Source: an uncultured Lachnospiraceae bacterium (lineage in GTDB: Bacteria > Bacillota > Clostridia > Lachnospirales > Lachnospiraceae). From it: a DNA stretch of 49,639 nt. The DNA lies in the NCBI GenBank assembly GCA_910577045.1, contig CAJTLB010000022.1, forward strand, positions 1-49,639, in the 5' to 3' direction. The notes below the pieces were generated by a model. The model searched no databases and was not told the DNA's origin. It saw only the letters and a program-made list of their open reading frames with translations. This document shows positions 42,689 to 49,430 of the stretch, in pieces. Position numbers and translations under genes: made by a program. Position 1 is the stretch's first letter, and the number at the start of each line of letters is the position of its first letter.

Positions 42689-42715
42689 ATGATTATATAT
42701 AAGAAATTAAGATAA
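42689..42715 (+). CDS. 8-aa leader peptide MIIYKKLR
   Basis: GGAGG at 42677-42681 sits 7 bases before an ATG that encodes only MIIYKKLR and then TAA. The final Lys-Leu-Arg fits the basic-x-basic motif at which macrolide-bound ribosomes stall on leader peptides such as ErmDL. The ORF is followed at once by competing hairpins in front of a rRNA methyltransferase, so it is most likely a regulatory peptide. Confidence 0.7.
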   Translation: MIIYKKLR

Positions 42716-42716
42716 T

Positions 42717-42783
42717 ACCGCGAGTTATGTTGCGGTTATCCGTATTACATGGCTCATACTTTATAGAAATGTAATAGCGGAGG
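42717..42783 (+). promoter_or_regulatory. translational attenuator hairpins before rlmA
   Basis: Stem 1:2 is ACCGC (42717-42721) / GCGGT (42732-42736). Stem 3:4 is an 11-bp helix of CCGTATTACAT (42740-42750) with ATGTAATA and CGG (42769-42780, one bulged G). The 3' arm of 3:4 includes the first GG of the rlmA ribosome binding site GGAGG (42779-42783). Segment 2 can instead pair with segment 3 (CGG-TTAT-CCG), which would free that site. A ribosome stalled on the leader peptide would cover segment 1 and favour the 2:3 pairing. Confidence 0.65.
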
Positions 42784-42788
42784 AAAAA

Positions 42789-43625
42789 ATGAATTATAAA
42801 AATTTAATACGATTTATAGGCTGTATAGAATATTTTGAATGTCCTATCTGCCAAAGATCAATGAAGCTGCAAGAAAATAGCCTGATTTGCCAAAGTGGGC
42901 ATTGTTTTGATATTTCAAAATATGGTTATGTAAATTTTATTTTGAAATCCAAAAAACAAATAAATTATAACAAGCAATCTTTTGAAAACCGGCATTTTAT
43001 TTTAGAAAATGGGATGTATAATCTTATTTTAGAGAAAATGGTGAAATTTATATTAGGCACATCATCGATCACTAATATTTTAGATATTGGTTGCGGAGAA
43101 GGATTTTATTCAAGGCATATACAATTAAGTACTAATAAAAATGTATTTGCATTTGATTTATCGAAAGATTCTATACAGATTGCTTCTAAAAATGATAAAG
43201 ATGGATTAATTAAGTGGTTTGTGGCAGATTTAGCTAGTATACCATTGAAAAACAGTAGTATGGATTGTATTTTGGATATATTTTCCCCAGCAAACTATAA
43301 AGAGTTTCAGAGGATATTAGTACCTCATGGATATATAATAAAGGTAATCCCAACGAAAAACCATTTAAAAGAAATCCGGGAAATGATAAGGGGATATTTA
43401 AAAAAACCAGATTATTCGAATAAACCTGTAATAGAATATTTTGAAAAAAACCTTAAATGTATTTCAAGAGAAATTGTTTCTAGTAAATTCCAATTGATGC
43501 CTGAACAAAGAAAGGCTTTTATTGAAATGACCCCACTTTTATTCTATGTGGAAAAGGAAAAGATAAATTGGGACGATCTTACCTATTTAACAATTGAAGC
43601 TGAAATCTTAATAGGTACGTTTTAA
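42789..43625 (+). CDS. rlmA: RlmA-family 23S rRNA (guanine-N1) methyltransferase
   Basis: The protein has 278 aa. A zinc finger at the N-terminus (ECPICQRSMKLQ ... CQSGHCFDISKYGYVNF) is the RlmA hallmark. A SAM-binding domain follows with ILDIGCGEGFYSRHI (motif I), FAFDLSKDSI and FVADLASIPLKNSSMDCILDIFSPA. RlmA(I)/(II) methylate G745 or G748 of 23S rRNA in the exit tunnel; RlmA(II)/TlrB confers tylosin and mycinamycin resistance. The leader strongly suggests drug-inducible expression here. A core-genome homologue with only a housekeeping role is the alternative. Confidence 0.88.
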   Translation: MNYKNLIRFIGCIEYFECPICQRSMKLQENSLICQSGHCFDISKYGYVNFILKSKKQINYNKQSFENRHFILENGMYNLILEKMVKFILGTSSITNILDIGCGEGFYSRHIQLSTNKNVFAFDLSKDSIQIASKNDKDGLIKWFVADLASIPLKNSSMDCILDIFSPANYKEFQRILVPHGYIIKVIPTKNHLKEIREMIRGYLKKPDYSNKPVIEYFEKNLKCISREIVSSKFQLMPEQRKAFIEMTPLLFYVEKEKINWDDLTYLTIEAEILIGTF

Positions 43626-43783
43626 TAATCAACAGCAAGGATTCCTTCTTCTTTTTAGGTAGGGGGAGGAATTGCCCAAAACAATTATAACGGCAGCAGT
43701 GGGCGGAACGAAAGTGATATACCATGTTGCCATGAGGCAATCCACATAATTGGCTCCTAACTGCCACGAGTGGATTGTAAACT
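43624..43783 (+). repeat. structured interspersed repeat, copy A
   Basis: About 155 bases that recur in inverted orientation at 45746-45902. Shared blocks include ATTGCCCAAAACAATTATAA, GCAATCCACATAATTG and CTCCTAACTGCC. CAATTAT and ATAATTG pair across the element, TTAGG pairs with CCTAA, and GATTGCC-like and GCAATCC segments can pair, so the element folds as RNA or as single-stranded DNA. It starts at the rlmA stop and ends at the alaA promoter. No ORF is present. Confidence 0.8.
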
Positions 43784-43811
43784 TGACTTCTTAAGACCCC
43801 TTTTATATAAT
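43783..43811 (+). promoter_or_regulatory. promoter of alaA
   Basis: TTGACT (43783-43788) and TATAAT (43806-43811) are 17 bases apart; the -35 box abuts repeat copy A. Confidence 0.82.
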
Positions 43812-43829
43812 AAAAAGAAAATCAAGAAA

Positions 43830-43865
43830 GATGGTTAGCTTATGGCATTTACATAAGCTAACATC
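43830..43865 (+). promoter_or_regulatory. hairpin in the alaA 5' leader
   Basis: GATG (43830-43833) and TTAGCTTATG (43835-43844) pair with CATAAGCTAA (43852-43861) and CATC (43862-43865), giving 14 bp with one bulged G. No T-tract follows, so it is a leader structure rather than a terminator. No known riboswitch is recognised. Confidence 0.6.
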
Positions 43866-43915
43866 TCTGGTTGTAAGAGAAAGGCTGTAAATAACAGAAA
43901 GGCGTGGAGAGTAAG

Positions 43916-45133
43916 ATGAAAGTATTTGAAAAATCAAATAAACTGGAAAATGTATGTTATGATGTAAGGGGGCCTGTAGTAGAAGAAGCAAACCGTATGA
44001 TTGCCAACAATATGGAAATTTTAAAATTAAACATTGGGAACCCAGCCCCCTTTGGGTTTGATGCCCCAGAGGAGATTATCCAAGATATGGCATTTAACCT
44101 TAGGGATTCCCAAGGATATTCTGATTCCAAGGGAATTTTTCCTGCTAGGAAGGCGATTATGCAGTATGCACAGTTAAAAAAGCTCCCAAATGTGGGGATT
44201 GATGATATTTACATAGGCAATGGGGTAAGTGAATTAATTGTAATGGCAATGCAGGGATTGTTAAATGATGGAGATGAAATCTTAATCCCTTCTCCAGATT
44301 ACCCACTTTGGACGGCAGCAGCAAACTTGGCAGGAGGAAAGCCTGTGCATTATATTTGTGATGAACAGGCAGAGTGGTACCCTGATTTAGATGATATCCG
44401 TAATAAAATAACAAATAGGACAAAAGGAATTGTAATTATTAACCCTAATAACCCAACTGGTGCTCTGTACCCTAAAGAAATTTTGGAAGAAATTGCTGAG
44501 ATTGCTAGGCAGAATGACCTGATTATTTTTTCAGATGAAATTTATGATAGGTTAGTAATGGATGGGTTAGAGCATGTATCTATTGCTTCCCTTGCCCCCG
44601 ATTTAATGTGTGTTACGTTTAATGGGTTATCGAAATCCCATCGGGTAGCTGGATTTCGAAGCGGCTGGATGTGTTTAAGCGGAGAAAAAAGTGCGGCAAA
44701 GGGATATATTGAAGGATTAAATATGCTTTCTTCTATGCGTTTATGCGCCAATGTACCAGCCCAGTCTATTATCCAAACAGCACTTGGCGGATATCAAAGT
44801 GCAGATGAACTTTTGCTTCCAGGGGGCAGGATTTATGAACAGAGGAAATATATTTATGAGGCATTAAATCAAATTCCGGGTATTTCTGCAGTAAGGCCAA
44901 AGGCTGCTTTTTATATTTTCCCAAGGGTAGATGTTCAAAAATACCAGATTTATAATGATGAGAAATTTGTTTTAGATTTCCTAAGGCAGCAGAAAGTGCT
45001 GTTGGTACATGGAGGAGGGTTTAACTGGAAACAGCCAGATCATTTCCGTATTGTATATTTGCCAAGGGTAGAAGAACTAAAATTGGCAATAGGGAAGCTA
45101 GAAGCCTTTTTGCAGGGATATTCCCAACAGTAG
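43916..45133 (+). CDS. alaA: alanine-type aminotransferase (AlaA)
   Basis: The 405-aa fold-type I PLP aminotransferase is strongly like E. coli AlaA: EKSNKLENVCYDVRGPV, KLNIGNPAPFGFDAPEEI, QGYSDSKGIFPARKAIMQ, DIYIGNGVSELIVMAMQ, PDYPLWTAAANLAGGKPVHY, INPNNPTGALYPKEIL and NGLSKSHRVAGFRSGW (PLP lysine near residue 240). It makes alanine from pyruvate with glutamate. ATG 43916 follows GGAGAG with 5 bases between; GTG 43904 overlaps that site. It lies between the two inverted structured repeats. Confidence 0.93.
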   Translation: MKVFEKSNKLENVCYDVRGPVVEEANRMIANNMEILKLNIGNPAPFGFDAPEEIIQDMAFNLRDSQGYSDSKGIFPARKAIMQYAQLKKLPNVGIDDIYIGNGVSELIVMAMQGLLNDGDEILIPSPDYPLWTAAANLAGGKPVHYICDEQAEWYPDLDDIRNKITNRTKGIVIINPNNPTGALYPKEILEEIAEIARQNDLIIFSDEIYDRLVMDGLEHVSIASLAPDLMCVTFNGLSKSHRVAGFRSGWMCLSGEKSAAKGYIEGLNMLSSMRLCANVPAQSIIQTALGGYQSADELLLPGGRIYEQRKYIYEALNQIPGISAVRPKAAFYIFPRVDVQKYQIYNDEKFVLDFLRQQKVLLVHGGGFNWKQPDHFRIVYLPRVEELKLAIGKLEAFLQGYSQQ

Positions 45134-45190
45134 GGAAGGAGGATATAATATAAATTTCACAAAAATATTAGATTTGGTTTTTATAGAATG

Positions 45191-45199
45191 TGCTACAAT
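45191..45199 (+). promoter_or_regulatory. extended -10 promoter of the thioesterase gene
   Basis: TGCTACAAT forms an extended -10 element. TTGGTT lies 14 bases upstream of the hexamer, which is too close for a standard -35. Confidence 0.45.
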
Positions 45200-45235
45200 G
45201 GACATAAGAAGGATTAGAAAGGAAGCGGATAAACT

Positions 45236-45676
45236 ATGATAGCAAAAAGTCACATTGTGGTACGTTATGCAGAAACAGATCAAATGGGAATTGTCCATCA
45301 TTCCAATTACCCTATTTGGTATGAGGTGGCAAGGACAGAATTAATTAAACAGATGGGATTGACCTATTCAGAAATGGAACAACAAGGCTTAATATTGCCA
45401 CTGATTGAATTACAAAGTAAATATATTAGTGCAGCATATTATGAAGATCGCCTTATTGTGGAAGCAGAGCTTAAGAAAGTAACAGGCGTGAAGATGGAGA
45501 TAGAGTATGCTGTTTACAGGGAAGATGATGAAACGCCGATTAATGTAGGCAAAACAATTCACGCTTTAGTAGGAAGAAACTTAAAACCTGTAAATGTAAG
45601 GAAACAATTTCCAGATATTTACCAGAAATTACTTAGGGCGGTAGAAAAACCTTTGTTAGAAGACAAGGAAAATTAA
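45236..45676 (+). CDS. acyl-CoA thioesterase (4HBT / YbgC-FadM type)
   Basis: The 146-aa single hot-dog domain shows VRYAETDQMGIVHHSNYPIWYEVARTELIKQMGLTY. The Asp in ETDQMGIVHHSNY is the catalytic residue of the 4-hydroxybenzoyl-CoA thioesterase family. It hydrolyses acyl-CoA or acyl-ACP thioesters; the substrate is unknown. A ribosome binding site (GGAAG) precedes the ATG, and a strong terminator follows. Confidence 0.92.
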   Translation: MIAKSHIVVRYAETDQMGIVHHSNYPIWYEVARTELIKQMGLTYSEMEQQGLILPLIELQSKYISAAYYEDRLIVEAELKKVTGVKMEIEYAVYREDDETPINVGKTIHALVGRNLKPVNVRKQFPDIYQKLLRAVEKPLLEDKEN

Positions 45677-45692
45677 AATAAGTAAAATAACT

Positions 45693-45729
45693 AAAAGAGA
45701 TGGAATTTCTAGGGTTCCATCTCTTTTTA
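45693..45729 (+). terminator. intrinsic terminator after the thioesterase gene
   Basis: A 13-bp perfect stem, AAAAGAGATGGAA (45693-45705) / TTCCATCTCTTTT (45715-45727), with a 9-nt loop and a T-tail. Confidence 0.92.
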
Positions 45730-45745
45730 TAATATAATTAGTAAT

Positions 45746-45902
45746 TTTTTAATCTATTTGCGGCAGTTAGGAGACAATTATGTGGATTGCTTTATGGCAG
45801 CAGGGGATACCGTTTTCATTCAGCCCGCTGATGCTATTATAATTGTTTTGGGCAATCCTCCCGATACCTAAGAGGAAGGGGAATCTTTTCTATTGATTGT
45901 TG
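45746..45902 (-). repeat. structured interspersed repeat, copy B (inverted)
   Basis: The reverse complement of 43624-43783, with substitutions and short gaps. The best-kept parts are CAATTATAAT, GCAATCCACATAATTG and CTCCTAACTGCC. The two copies face each other and flank alaA and the thioesterase gene. It lies between the terminator at 45729 and the end of the Rpn-like gene. Confidence 0.8.
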
Positions 45903-45917
45903 AAATATCAAGTGGCA

Positions 45918-46805
45918 TTATATACCATATTCTTTTAATAGTTGTTGTTGATAGTTTATATCATTAACAGAACGTTCAAGATCATCATAACGTTTTTGTT
46001 GTAATAATAGCATATGAAGCTGATTAATACGGGCTTCTCCTAATTTTATGCCTCGTTGTTCTCCTCGCTGTTCTCCCCGTAGTTCTCCTCGCTGTTCTCC
46101 TCGCTGTTCTGCTTCGAATAGGAGTTGATTATGATCTCGAATAGCTTTTTCTCTTGCTTCATATTCTAAGCGTTTTTGTTTATCTTGGCTAATAATTTGT
46201 AATTGTTGGTAAGCGCTTCCAATATAAGGGTCTTTTTCAGCTAACATATCAAAGTCCTCCTTTCGTTCCGCATTAATAAATTTTGCCCATAACAGAATAT
46301 TATCATTATCCTCTTTTAATTTTTCTGGTAATTTTGGGAGTTCTAGAACGTGAAATTCCATTTTATCAGTATATAATATATGCCTGGTATCTTCCCAGAT
46401 ATGGAAACAAGAATAAAATTCTTGATCTTCTTGAAACAGTATAAAATCTAAAATACTGATATTGACACATTTTTTAAACACAGAATAATCCTGCCCTGCA
46501 GAAATTTGTTCAATAAACATCTTAGAGAGATAAAATAAAGAACGATCTGCCCAGACACTTAAAGATGCTAACTGGATTTCAATGTCAATTTCTATATTAG
46601 TATTCATTAATATGCGGACATCGAGTATGCCTTGTTTTTCATCTTTATGGATTTTTCTAAGATTTGTGTTTAAAATTTGGGATTTTTTTATGTTTTCTGG
46701 CTTTAGTTTAAGTATAGCAGAAAGAAAACCAATGCGAGCTTTTTCATTCATCATGATTTCTTTAAAGGCGAAATCAATTTTAGGTTTCATTAAAAATTCG
46801 CTCAT
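45918..46805 (-). CDS. Rpn / PD-(D/E)XK nuclease family protein
   Basis: The protein has 295 aa. The N-terminus MKPKIDFAFKEIMMNEKARIGFLSAIL and GILDVRILMNTNIEIDIEIQLA give the D...ExQ nuclease core of the recombination-promoting nuclease / 'transposase 31' family. The C-terminal tail has tandem 4-residue repeats (EQRG, EQRG, ELRG, EQRG, EQRG; about 46069-46117), followed by a helical end. Such repeats at 12 bp per unit can gain or lose copies without frameshift. The family includes toxins and mobile nucleases. TAAGGAGACA on the minus strand precedes the ATG. Confidence 0.88.
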   Translation of the reverse strand: MSEFLMKPKIDFAFKEIMMNEKARIGFLSAILKLKPENIKKSQILNTNLRKIHKDEKQGILDVRILMNTNIEIDIEIQLASLSVWADRSLFYLSKMFIEQISAGQDYSVFKKCVNISILDFILFQEDQEFYSCFHIWEDTRHILYTDKMEFHVLELPKLPEKLKEDNDNILLWAKFINAERKEDFDMLAEKDPYIGSAYQQLQIISQDKQKRLEYEAREKAIRDHNQLLFEAEQRGEQRGELRGEQRGEQRGIKLGEARINQLHMLLLQQKRYDDLERSVNDINYQQQLLKEYGI

Positions 46806-46862
46806 AATGTCTCCTTATTTTACTAATATATGAATTTGCGCTAATTCCTTTTTCCATGATTG

Positions 46863-47405
46863 TTATAGTATAGTAAGAAGTTCGTCTGTTGTTTTACGTT
46901 TTGGTGCAGCAGGAGTTTCATCTGGGTATCCAATAGCAATCAGTGCAACAAGTTCACGATCTTTTGGAAGTGCTAATAAGCCGGATGCCTTTTCTTCATC
47001 AAATAATCCTAAAATAACAGAACCAATCCCTTTTTCCCATGCAGCAAGGCAAAAAGCTTCAGAAGCAATCCCGGCATCGTACATCTGCCAGCCAGTCCCT
47101 TTTGGCGTAGAAAAAGAACCATCTCGTTCAAAACCACTCCTGTTTTTTATAATAGTAACCGCAATAAGCATAGCAGACCGCTTTATAATTTCTCCATTAT
47201 TTTTGTATATATTGGTACATTCTTCAGCAATTTGTGCTTTTTTTGCAGAATCTTCAATAGCAATATATCTGGTAATTTGCGTATTTTTCCATGAAGGGGC
47301 ATAGGATGCTGCCTCTACAATTTCTGATAGGACAGAATGAGGAATGGGAGTATTAGTAAAGTTCCTGATACTTCTTCTGGTTTTAATACATTCGATTGGG
47401 GTCAT
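46863..47405 (-). CDS. nitroreductase-family protein
   Basis: The protein has 180 aa. IECIKTRRSIRNFTNTPIPHSVLSEIVEAASYAPSWKNTQ is the FMN-binding start of the nitroreductase family, with DAGIASEAFCLAAWEKGIGSVILG and LVALIAIGYPDE near the end. It is an NAD(P)H- and FMN-dependent oxidoreductase with unknown substrate. GGAGG on the minus strand (complement near 47410-47416) precedes the ATG. Confidence 0.93.
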   Translation of the reverse strand: MTPIECIKTRRSIRNFTNTPIPHSVLSEIVEAASYAPSWKNTQITRYIAIEDSAKKAQIAEECTNIYKNNGEIIKRSAMLIAVTIIKNRSGFERDGSFSTPKGTGWQMYDAGIASEAFCLAAWEKGIGSVILGLFDEEKASGLLALPKDRELVALIAIGYPDETPAAPKRKTTDELLTIL

Positions 47406-47502
47406 AAAAATTCCTCCTTACATTTAATAATAGGATAAGTATAACATATATAAGGGTAAAAGGAAAGAGAGGGGATAAGAAATATTATAAATATAGAATC
47501 TA

Positions 47503-47530
47503 ATTCTCAAAAAGTATACTTTTTTGGAAT
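47503..47530. repeat. palindromic box, left (inverted copy of 47629-47656)
   Basis: A 28-bp box with the perfect palindromic core AAAAAGTATACTTTTT and outer ATTC/GAAT. Its reverse complement is identical to 47629-47656 over all 28 bases. Both boxes are followed by GACA on the plus strand. It looks like an operator for a dimeric regulator. Confidence 0.85.
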
Positions 47531-47569
47531 GACATTTTCCTATGACTACCTAACTAATTTACCACAAAG

Positions 47570-47596
47570 TTGCTACAAAATCAATACAGATATAAT
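47570..47596 (+). promoter_or_regulatory. possible promoter between the palindromic boxes
   Basis: TTGCTA (47570-47575) and consensus TATAAT (47591-47596) with a 15-base spacer. It lies exactly between the two boxes; transcription from it would run through the right box to the TnpB-like gene. The palindrome cores themselves contain TATACT, another possible -10. Confidence 0.5.
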
Positions 47597-47628
47597 AACT
47601 TTTCTGGTAATTTTGACATAGGAATTTT

Positions 47629-47656
47629 ATTCCAAAAAAGTATACTTTTTGAGAAT
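47629..47656. repeat. palindromic box, right
   Basis: A perfect 28-bp inverted copy of 47503-47530, 98 bases away. It lies about 65 bases before the TnpB-like ATG, in the likely 5' leader. Confidence 0.85.
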
Positions 47657-47720
47657 GACACATACCAGAAGCTGCAAAATAGGCTTCCAGTATTGACTTT
47701 ACAACAGTAAGGAAGGGGAT

Positions 47721-49046
47721 ATGCAGAAGGACACCATATGTAAAACAGTTCGGCAGTATAATAAAGAGCCTATTTCAGAAGAGGATATGAAAAAACTTCA
47801 AGAGATAGCAGATGACTACAGTAAGGTAAAAAATTATGTTTATCAGCGGTATGGTGGAATTGGGGCTTTATCAAAGCTTTATCCGGGATATACGATACAG
47901 AATGAAATGACAGCAAGCGGGCTAAGGGAACAGTTAGGGCTTCCTTCTGTTTATTTTTATTTAGCTATATTTGATGCTATTAAGGATATTAAAGGGCAAT
48001 GGACAAATACAAAAGCGAAATTATTATTTAAAGTGGGTAAGAATGAGGGATTTACAGAAGAAGACAAGCATTATTTGAATTTTCTTATAAAAACAGATAA
48101 AGCGATGGATGCTATTTTACAATATCATTCAGTAAAACTCTCAGATAATATACAAAAACAATATAATTTATTAATGGAAGAGGTAGATGATAAAAAATTA
48201 GGGCAATATTTGCGGAGGCAAGTAAGGAAAGTCCATTGTAAGCCACATACGGAACGGGCAGAAGGATTTTCTATAGCAGAACGTGCTTATCGGTATGCAG
48301 ATGGAGGAATTTATATTTCTATAAAGGAAAAACGAAAACGGATTTTTGTGCCATTAACAGATAAAAACCAGTATAAGCGACAATTGTATGTAAAATTGTA
48401 CCCAAAACAAAATAAAATAGAACTTAAAATTCCTATCAATGTAAAAGTAAAACAAAACCCTCAATATATAAATCAGGTTGGATTGGCTATAGGAATGATG
48501 GTTATGCTAACAACAGACAGAGGGAATACTTATGGGGAGAAAATAGGAGAGTATCAGAAAAACTTTGCAGAGTGGATACAAATTCAGGCGAACTCTTATT
48601 ATCAGAAGAAAGAAATAGGAATAGAACGAAAAAAGTATCAGGCAAAGAAACATCGGATGGAAGAACAGCTCCATAGTTATATTAATCAGGAATTAAACCG
48701 TTTTTTAAAGGAAGAACAACCAAAGAAAATTTACATGGCAAAGTTGCCAAAGGCAAAAACAGCAGGAGCTATAAAGAAAATTAATTTTTCTGTAACTATG
48801 TGGCAGAGAGGGTATATTCGGAAACGATTAATACAAAAGTGTAAGGAACAGTCTGTCCAAGTAATAGAGGTGTATGGAAAAAATATTAGTAAGGAATGTA
48901 GCAGGTGTGGTGAGGAGGGAAATAAGAAAGAAGGAAAGTTTATGTGTCTTTCTTGTGGATATAAAATAGAAGAAAAAACGAATACTGCATGTAATGCAAA
49001 AAAGCGAGGAGAAGAAATTACAAAGATCATAGGAACAACGAATTAG
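47721..49046 (+). CDS. TnpB-family protein with inactivated RuvC site (TldR-like)
   Basis: The protein has 441 aa and aligns with TnpB/Cas12-like proteins. The N-terminal part (1-180) is helical. The RuvC region starts at NQVGLAIGMMVMLTTD, where the catalytic Asp of 'GxDxG' is Ala256. IYMAKLP replaces the 'vvEdL' strand, so the catalytic Glu is Ala340. After a zinc finger (C393, C396, C409, C412) the final motif reads EKTNTACNAKKRG, with Lys419 in place of the Asp of 'DxNAAxN'. Zinc finger, NxAxN and folding motifs remain, so RNA and DNA binding may persist without cleavage. No tnpA or serine recombinase is near. GGAAGGGG (47711-47718) precedes the ATG. The motif positions come from alignment by eye. 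Confidence 0.85.
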   Translation: MQKDTICKTVRQYNKEPISEEDMKKLQEIADDYSKVKNYVYQRYGGIGALSKLYPGYTIQNEMTASGLREQLGLPSVYFYLAIFDAIKDIKGQWTNTKAKLLFKVGKNEGFTEEDKHYLNFLIKTDKAMDAILQYHSVKLSDNIQKQYNLLMEEVDDKKLGQYLRRQVRKVHCKPHTERAEGFSIAERAYRYADGGIYISIKEKRKRIFVPLTDKNQYKRQLYVKLYPKQNKIELKIPINVKVKQNPQYINQVGLAIGMMVMLTTDRGNTYGEKIGEYQKNFAEWIQIQANSYYQKKEIGIERKKYQAKKHRMEEQLHSYINQELNRFLKEEQPKKIYMAKLPKAKTAGAIKKINFSVTMWQRGYIRKRLIQKCKEQSVQVIEVYGKNISKECSRCGEEGNKKEGKFMCLSCGYKIEEKTNTACNAKKRGEEITKIIGTTN

Positions 49047-49070
49047 ATAAATTTTAGAAAACAGCTAAGA

Positions 49071-49306
49071 TTTTACCTAACAAAAGTTAGGACTAATAAG
49101 GAGTTCATGATATAGAAAAAAGGAACGGCATTAGAAGGCAGGGACTTGCAAAGACAAGTAGGCTGTGTATTGGGTATGCCAAGACTCTGTGAACAAGTAA
49201 TAGAGAAATAGAAAGAGTTTACTTGAGGTAACAGAGAGCGAAGCAGAGAAAATCTGCATCATTTGCGGATTTATATTCGAAATGACCAATGTGTATTATT
49301 TTATAT
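49071..49306 (+). ncRNA. candidate guide (omega-like) RNA downstream of the TnpB-like gene
   Basis: The gene-free 384 bases after the stop hold closely packed hairpins: CCTAAC/GTTAGG (49076-49081, 49086-49091), ACTTG/CAAGT (49144-49148, 49155-49159), CTCTGT...CAAGTAA/TTACTTG...ACAGAG (49185-49236), GCAGA/TCTGC (49243-49257) and an 11-bp hairpin TCATTT-g-CGGAT/ATTCG-AAATGA (49259-49285). TnpB guide RNAs are encoded at this position, with the guide after the last hairpin. If so, the guide would begin near 49287 (CAATGTGTATTATTTT). The boundaries are inferred; no match to this guide is found elsewhere in the window. Confidence 0.5.
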
Positions 49307-49430
49307 TGTGGTTAAAAGTTATTGTTTTGTTGTAAAGTATATGTATCTTATTATTAAATTTATTAGCGTTTTGTAATGGTCAAATAGGATATACAAAGAA
49401 ATAGATAATAAGTAATTGGGGTTAATTGCA

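Noticed and set aside
43624..43783. Insertion sequence with transposase.
   Set aside because: No coding frame of useful length is present in either copy; it is a non-coding repeat.
49287..49306. A target for the presumed guide within this window.
   Set aside because: Only short partial matches (up to about 9 bases, e.g. near 348-356) were found by eye, no better than chance.
47503..49430. Complete active IS605/IS607 element.
   Set aside because: There is no TnpA or serine recombinase, no matching ends at both sides, and the TnpB-like protein lacks all three catalytic residues.
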